64,000 nucleotides of DNA, taken from NCBI RefSeq assembly GCF_003004785.1, contig NZ_PVZS01000001.1, forward strand, positions 186,001-250,000. Direction: 5' to 3'. The stretch's first letter is position 1. Each line of letters begins with the position of its first letter. The notes beneath the pieces were generated by a model that had not been told where the DNA came from, did not search any database, and saw only the letters and a program-made list of their open reading frames with translations. Below, one piece after another: positions 59,388 to 64,000 of the stretch. The translations under genes were made by a program, and so were the position numbers. The DNA comes from Alsobacter soli. GTDB taxonomy: Bacteria > Pseudomonadota > Alphaproteobacteria > Rhizobiales > Beijerinckiaceae.

Positions 59388-60932
59388 ATGACCCACACGA
59401 TCCTGATCGTCGACGACGATCCCATTCAGCGCCGCCTTCTCGACAGCATGATCAACCGCCTGGGTTACATGACCCGCATCGCCGAGCGGGGCGAACAGGC
59501 GCTGGAAATCCTGACCGGGCCCGACGGCGAGGGGATCGACCTCGTGGTGCTGGATCTGGTGATGCCGGGCCTCGACGGCATGGGCGTTTTGTCGCGCCTG
59601 CGCCAGGCCGGCAAGGCCGTGCCGGTCATCGTCCAGACGGCGAACGGCTCCATTGAAACCGTGATCTCGGCCATGCGGGCCGGCGCGGCGGACTTCGTGG
59701 TGAAGCCGGTCGGGGCCGAGCGTCTCGCGGTCTCCATCAAGAACGCCCTCAGGGCGGAGGCCCTGGAAGACGAGATCCGGCGCATCAACCGCCACGCCCA
59801 GGGCGCCCTCACCTTCAAGGACCTGGTGACCCGCAGCCCCGAGATGGCGCGCGTCATCCGGCTCGGCGAGCGGGCCGCGAAGTCGAATATCCCGGTCCTG
59901 CTGGAAGGCGAGTCGGGCGTCGGCAAGGAGCTCCTCGCCCGCGCCATCCAGGGCTCGTCCGAGCGACGCGGCCGTCCTTTCGTCACGGTGAACTGCGGCG
60001 CCATCCCGGACAACCTCGTCGAATCCATCCTCTTCGGCCACGAGAAGGGGGCCTTCACCGGCGCAACCGAGCGCCACGTGGGCAAGTTCGTGGAGGCGAA
60101 CGGCGGCACCCTGTTCCTGGACGAGGTCGGGGACCTGCCGCTGGATGCCCAGGTCAAGCTGCTGCGCGCCATCCAGGAAGGCGAGGTCGACCCAGTCGGC
60201 GGCCGCAAGACCGTGAAGGTCGACGTGCGCCTGATCTCGGCCACCAACGCCAACCTGATCGAGGCCGTGAAGCAGGGTCGCTTTCGCGAAGACCTGTTCT
60301 ATCGCCTCAACGTGTTCCCGATCACGATCCCGCCTCTGCGCGCGCGCCGCGAGGACGTGCCGGACCTCGCACGTCGCTTCATGGCGCGGATCGCGGCCGA
60401 GGAAGGCAAGCGCCTGCGCGGCGTCTCCCCCGAGGCGGTGGCGCTCCTGTCCAGCTATTCCTGGCCGGGCAACGTGCGCCAGCTCGAAAACACGATGTTC
60501 CGCGCCGTGGTGCTGTGCGACGGCGACGAACTCACGGTGGACGAGTTCCCGCAGATCGCCGCCCAGGTGGACGGCTTCGAGGCCAGGATCCCGCCCGCGC
60601 CCCCCGCTCCGCCCCCCCTTGCGACACCCCCCGCCTACGCCGCGGCGGTTCCCCAGTTCCAATCCGCGCGCATGGTCGAGGAGGCTTTTGCGCCGGCTCC
60701 GCTGGTCGCCTTGCGCGACCCCAGTCGGGTCTCCCTGCTCGACGAGAACGGCGACGTGCGCACTCTCGCCTCCCTGGAGGAGGAAGCCATTCGCTTCGCG
60801 TTGGGCCACTACCGCTCGCACATGACCGAGATGGCGCGTAAGCTCGGCATCGGACGGTCTACGCTCTACCGGAAATTGAAAGAATTGGGCCTCGACGACT
60901 CTGGCGAGGATACAGAAGACGCTGCGGCCTGA
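59388..60932 (+). CDS. Sigma-54-dependent response regulator (NtrC family)
   Basis: The 514 residues comprise a receiver domain (about 4-120; DDD at 9-11, phospho-acceptor D56 in LDLVMP, lysine in VVKPVG), an AAA+ domain (about 150-380; Walker A GESGVGKE, GAFTGA loop near 221-226, Walker B GTLFLDEVGDLP) and a Fis-type HTH (about 460-505; MTEMARKLGIGRSTLYRKL). A Pro/Ala linker (about 400-425) precedes the HTH. GAFTGA is intact, so it should activate sigma-54 promoters. No sensor kinase is adjacent; targets unknown. Confidence 0.93.
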   Translation: MTHTILIVDDDPIQRRLLDSMINRLGYMTRIAERGEQALEILTGPDGEGIDLVVLDLVMPGLDGMGVLSRLRQAGKAVPVIVQTANGSIETVISAMRAGAADFVVKPVGAERLAVSIKNALRAEALEDEIRRINRHAQGALTFKDLVTRSPEMARVIRLGERAAKSNIPVLLEGESGVGKELLARAIQGSSERRGRPFVTVNCGAIPDNLVESILFGHEKGAFTGATERHVGKFVEANGGTLFLDEVGDLPLDAQVKLLRAIQEGEVDPVGGRKTVKVDVRLISATNANLIEAVKQGRFREDLFYRLNVFPITIPPLRARREDVPDLARRFMARIAAEEGKRLRGVSPEAVALLSSYSWPGNVRQLENTMFRAVVLCDGDELTVDEFPQIAAQVDGFEARIPPAPPAPPPLATPPAYAAAVPQFQSARMVEEAFAPAPLVALRDPSRVSLLDENGDVRTLASLEEEAIRFALGHYRSHMTEMARKLGIGRSTLYRKLKELGLDDSGEDTEDAAA

Positions 60933-61084
60933 CGTCGCGATGTTGTCCGGACACACCGGCCGACAAAGAAGGACGAAGCGTTGGCACACGGGTTTGTGAG
61001 GTCTTTTCAGGCTTGTGCTTGTCCGCTTGTGCGAGGACAAAGCTCTCGTCGGGACGCCCGATGGTGAATCGAATGGAGAATGGC

Positions 61085-63091
61085 ATGCGGGGACTGTCCT
61101 GGCGCGCGCCGATGGCCGGCGTGTCCCTGCTGGCGTTGTTGGCGTCCGCGTCTTTGGCGCGCGCGGAAGAACCTCCGGTCCCCGCGGCCACGGTGGCGCC
61201 CGCGGCCACCCCCGCGGAACCGGCGAACGCCGCTGCGGCGATGACGGCCGGGGCGGCGACCCAGCACCCCGCCGCAGCCCCCGCTCCGGCCGCTGCTGAG
61301 AATTCCGTCGCTGCCTCTGAAAAGCCGTCCGTCGGGGCAGCCGACGTGGTCGTGCCTCTGCCAGACGAGCCCTCCACCCTGATCGTGGAGGAGGCCGCGG
61401 CCCCCGCCGCTCCCGCGCAACCGAAGGCTGCGGAGAAGCCCGCCGAGCCGGCCGCACCCGCCGTCGCCGCCGCGCCGGCCAGTCCGGCCGTGGACATCCC
61501 GCCGCCCGATCTGCCGCCCGTGACGGTGGTGATCGACGCTTCCAAGCCCGACCTCTCCACCGTCGAGGCCGACGCCCTGCGGGCCACGTTGAAGGCCTAC
61601 GCCGAGGGCGCCGCCAAGGTCGGCAAGCCCGTTGCGCGCCTGCCCAAGAAGGAGCGCGAGGCGCTGGCCGCATTCTACGCCGGCCGCGACGACAAGCCCG
61701 TCTGGTTCGCCGATGGCCAGCCCACAGCAGCCGCCAAGGCCGTCTTGGCGCAGATCGCCACGGCGGAGGACGACGCGCTCGACCCCGCCTCCTACCCGGC
61801 CGCCCTGCCCGCCGCCGACGCGGGCCCGGCGGATCGCGCCGAGGCGGACCTCTCGCTTTCGGCCGCGGCGGTCGCCTATGCGCGCGACGCCCGGGGCGCC
61901 CGCATCGAGCCGAGCCGGCTCTCCAATCTCATCACGCCGGATCTGGCTCTGCCCGAACCCGCGGAGGTGCTCGCTGCGCTCGCGCAGGCGGCCGACGCCG
62001 GCAAAGCGCTCGCCGCCTACCAGCCGCCGCATCCGGGCTATCTGGCCCTCAAGGCCAAGCTGCACGAGATGCGGGAGTCCACCGGCGCGCTGCACCAGCA
62101 GCGGGACGAGTTCGAGGGCCCGCCCCTGCGCTACGGCTCGACAGACCCGCGCGTGCCCCTGATCCGCGCCAAGCTGTCCCTGGATCCGAAGCCGGACCAG
62201 GCCTACGACGACGAGTTGATCGCCGCGGTGAAGGCCTTTCAGCGGGCCCGGCGCGTGCGCGCCACCGGCATCTTCGACCAGCACACCGCCGATCTTCTGA
62301 CCGGCCGCATCCGTTCGAGCTCGTCGAATGTGAGCATGGGCGACGTGATCGCGAACATGGAGCGCTGGCGCTGGCTGCCCCAGGACCTCGGCGAACGCCA
62401 CATCGAGGTGAACCTGCCGGAATACACCCTGCGGCTCTACGAGAACGGACAGGTCGTGCACCGCACGCGCGTGGTGGTCGGCAAGGCCACGTCGCCGACG
62501 CCGATCTTCTCGCACATGATGGAATACGTCATCGTCAACCCGTCGTGGTACGTGCCGCCGTCCATCATCAAGAACGAGTTCCTGCCCAAGATGGCGCAGG
62601 ATCCGAACTATGCGGCCCGCCAGGGCTACGAGGTGATCCGCAAGGGCAACCGCATCTTCGTCAGGCAGCCGCCGGGCGAGCGCAACGCCCTGGGCTTCAT
62701 CAAGTTCATGTTCCCCAACCAGCACGCCGTCTACCTGCACGACACCCCGTCTCGCGGCCTGTTCGCCAACGAGAAGCGCGCCTTCAGCCACGGCTGCGTG
62801 CGCGTCGAGAACCCGTTCCGGTTGGCTGACTTCGTGCTCGGCGACCAGGGATATGACGAGAAGCGACTGCGGGGGCTCATCGGCAAGGGCGAACGCACGA
62901 TCCGGTTCAAACATACCCTGCCGATCCACCTCACCTACTTCACCGTGAGTGTGGACGAAACAGGCCGCCTGGTGCGTCGCGAGGATCTCTACGGGTATGA
63001 CGGGCGGGTCAGGACCGCCCTGGGCCTGGCCTCCGACGGGCGCCGCTTCGCGCACGCCGCCGAGGCGACGCAGGCGCAGCGCCAGCCCTGA
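61085..63091 (+). CDS. L,D-transpeptidase (YcbB/LdtD-like, YkuD domain)
   Basis: This periplasmic enzyme forms 3-3 cross-links in peptidoglycan or attaches proteins to it. The 668 residues have a signal peptide (about 1-24, ending SLARA), an Ala/Pro linker (25-145), a scaffold domain (about 160-320), a peptidoglycan-binding domain (about 350-410; PRVPLIRAKL, AVKAFQRARRV) and a YkuD domain (about 435-600) with SHGCVRV, catalytic Cys571. I chose the ATG at 61085 with GGAG six bases before; 61073 is an alternative. Confidence 0.93.
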   Translation: MRGLSWRAPMAGVSLLALLASASLARAEEPPVPAATVAPAATPAEPANAAAAMTAGAATQHPAAAPAPAAAENSVAASEKPSVGAADVVVPLPDEPSTLIVEEAAAPAAPAQPKAAEKPAEPAAPAVAAAPASPAVDIPPPDLPPVTVVIDASKPDLSTVEADALRATLKAYAEGAAKVGKPVARLPKKEREALAAFYAGRDDKPVWFADGQPTAAAKAVLAQIATAEDDALDPASYPAALPAADAGPADRAEADLSLSAAAVAYARDARGARIEPSRLSNLITPDLALPEPAEVLAALAQAADAGKALAAYQPPHPGYLALKAKLHEMRESTGALHQQRDEFEGPPLRYGSTDPRVPLIRAKLSLDPKPDQAYDDELIAAVKAFQRARRVRATGIFDQHTADLLTGRIRSSSSNVSMGDVIANMERWRWLPQDLGERHIEVNLPEYTLRLYENGQVVHRTRVVVGKATSPTPIFSHMMEYVIVNPSWYVPPSIIKNEFLPKMAQDPNYAARQGYEVIRKGNRIFVRQPPGERNALGFIKFMFPNQHAVYLHDTPSRGLFANEKRAFSHGCVRVENPFRLADFVLGDQGYDEKRLRGLIGKGERTIRFKHTLPIHLTYFTVSVDETGRLVRREDLYGYDGRVRTALGLASDGRRFAHAAEATQAQRQP

Positions 63092-63259
63092 GGCCCAACC
63101 TCAAGCATGAACTTGGCTTTGACCACGGTCGACCGCTGTGGTCATCTCTGCTCCCGACCGGCGCCTGGCTGGGCGTGACTCCGGGCTGAGTCGCGCGGGC
63201 GCCAGCGAGCCATGCATCCCTCCTCCTCAAGGGAGGGCGGTGCGGGCGATCGGGGGGCC

Positions 63260-63274
63260 GTAACGTGGCGTTAA
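63260..63274. promoter_or_regulatory. CtrA-box-like site upstream of the DUF882 gene
   Basis: GTAA, seven bases, TTAA: the same single-mismatch form as upstream of tolQ. It ends 83 bp before the GTG start of the DUF882 gene. Confidence 0.3.
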
Positions 63275-63357
63275 TCGTTTTCGGCAACGTTCAATTCATC
63301 ATCCTCGCGGGTTTGGGGCCGATTTGCGCCTCTTCCGAACAACCGATGAGTTGAATC

Positions 63358-64000
63358 GTGCGGTTCCGGTTTGCGTCTCGAGCCGCGGCGTTCGCGTCGC
63401 GTTGGCTGAAGCCGGCCATGCCGGCTATCGCCGCCCTGTCCATCGTGGTGGGAGAGACCGGCGCGGTCGGAAACGCCGAGGCGAACGGCGACACGCGTTC
63501 GCTCAACATCTACCACACGCATTCCAAGGAAACGGCGGTCATCACCTTCAAGCGCAACGGCGTCTTCGACCGTGACGGCCTGGAGAAGCTGAATTGGCTG
63601 CTGCGCGACTGGCGCTTCGACGAGCCGACCAGCATGGACCCCCGGCTGTTCGACATCGTCTGGGAGGTGTACCGCGAAGTCGGCTCCCAGGAGCCCATCC
63701 ACGTCGTTTCGGCCTACCGCGCGCCCGAGACCAACGCGATGCTGCGACGGCGCTCCCGCGCGGTGGCCAAGCACTCCCAGCACATGCTGGGCAAGGCGAT
63801 GGACTTCTACCTGCCCGACGCCTCCATGGCGAAGGTGCGCGAGGTCGGTCTTCGCCTTCAGCGTGGCGGCGTGGGTTACTACCCCAACGCCTACAACCCC
63901 TTCGTTCACCTGGACGCGGGCAGCGTGCGCCATTGGCCGCGCATGAGCCGGGACCAGCTCGCCCGCCTGTTCCCCGACGGCAAGACGGTCCACATCCCGA
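63358..64000 (+). CDS. DUF882 (YcbK/peptidase M15-like) protein, N-terminal part
   Basis: The gene is cut by the right edge of the window; 214 codons are present. A basic, hydrophobic N-terminus (about 1-42) looks like a signal. The DUF882 domain follows, with LNIYHTHSKETAVITFKRNG, SAYRAPETNAMLRRRS and the zinc-site pattern KHSQHMLGKAMDFYLPD, then FVHLDAGSVRHW. Related proteins are LD- or DD-peptidases of peptidoglycan. I infer a GTG start at 63358; the first ATG is at 63418. It follows the L,D-transpeptidase after 266 bp, which fits a cell-wall role. Confidence 0.87.
   Translation, partial: MRFRFASRAAAFASRWLKPAMPAIAALSIVVGETGAVGNAEANGDTRSLNIYHTHSKETAVITFKRNGVFDRDGLEKLNWLLRDWRFDEPTSMDPRLFDIVWEVYREVGSQEPIHVVSAYRAPETNAMLRRRSRAVAKHSQHMLGKAMDFYLPDASMAKVREVGLRLQRGGVGYYPNAYNPFVHLDAGSVRHWPRMSRDQLARLFPDGKTVHIP

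Noticed and set aside
63120-63144. Terminator after the L,D-transpeptidase
   Set aside because: TGACCAC/GTGGTCA can pair, but the stem is only 7 bp with an 11-base loop and only TCTCTG follows.

Overview
The window is a GC-rich stretch of chromosomal core genome, most likely from a member of the Hyphomicrobiales (Rhizobiales) in the Alphaproteobacteria. Pointers are the ybgC-tolQRAB order, zapA followed by a 6S RNA and 5-formyltetrahydrofolate cyclo-ligase, the three-subunit pntAA/pntAB/pntB transhydrogenase behind an aa3-oxidase subunit IV, alphaproteobacterial families (DUF1223, DUF2794, DUF4164, DUF465, IalB, NAD-dependent giant glutamate dehydrogenase) and intergenic repeats of the 'CATTGCGAGGAGCG' type that are common in this order. 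I cannot name a genus from the sequence alone. I see no prophage, transposase, CRISPR array, tRNA or rRNA, and no plasmid functions.

Layout. 1-2353 (minus): start of gap and complete tkt (central carbon metabolism). 2581-5811 (plus): a DUF4164 coiled-coil protein, zapA, 6S RNA, 5-FCL, a YmdB-type phosphoesterase and yebC. 5867-8078: ruvC-ruvA-ruvB (Holliday-junction processing), running into ybgC-tolQ-tolR-tolA-tolB (8071-12632), the envelope constriction machine, here with no pal after tolB. 12729-14813: lemA and two TPM-domain genes. 14820-18442 (minus): DUF1223 and aconitase. 18633-19903: ccmAB haem exporter. 20096-23390: a 50-residue oxidase subunit IV and the proton-translocating transhydrogenase. 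23501-26592 (minus): TPR lipoprotein, rpsU, purK, purE. 26662-27950: a diguanylate cyclase and two DUF465 miniproteins. 28083-33862: acyl-CoA synthetase, TSUP permease, prpE, a LysE exporter and a small membrane protein. 33859-36895: rlmN, an IalB-like protein and an ECF sigma factor. 36944-42761: stand-alone oxidoreductases and housekeeping genes separated by palindromic repeats. 42021-46088: GDSL esterase divergent from a YbbA/YbbP-type ABC pair. 46297-50562: Bax-inhibitor-1 protein, GNAT, DUF2794 and htpG. 50904-59227: the 1612-residue glutamate dehydrogenase, an ABC1 kinase and oligoendopeptidase F. 59388-64000: an NtrC-type regulator, an L,D-transpeptidase and the start of a DUF882 peptidase-like gene.

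Themes. Several segments serve cell envelope and division (zapA, tol, L,D-transpeptidase, DUF882), and four intergenic near-matches to the CtrA box lie in front of tolQ, the diguanylate cyclase, the NtrC-type regulator and the DUF882 gene. Others serve redox and carbon balance (gap, tkt, acnA, pnt, gdh, prpE). I found no clear new multi-gene system. The least explained signals are RNA-level: a structured, heat-shock-promoter-like leader before htpG, a terminator-like hairpin about 25 nt before rlmN, and the palindromic repeat units.
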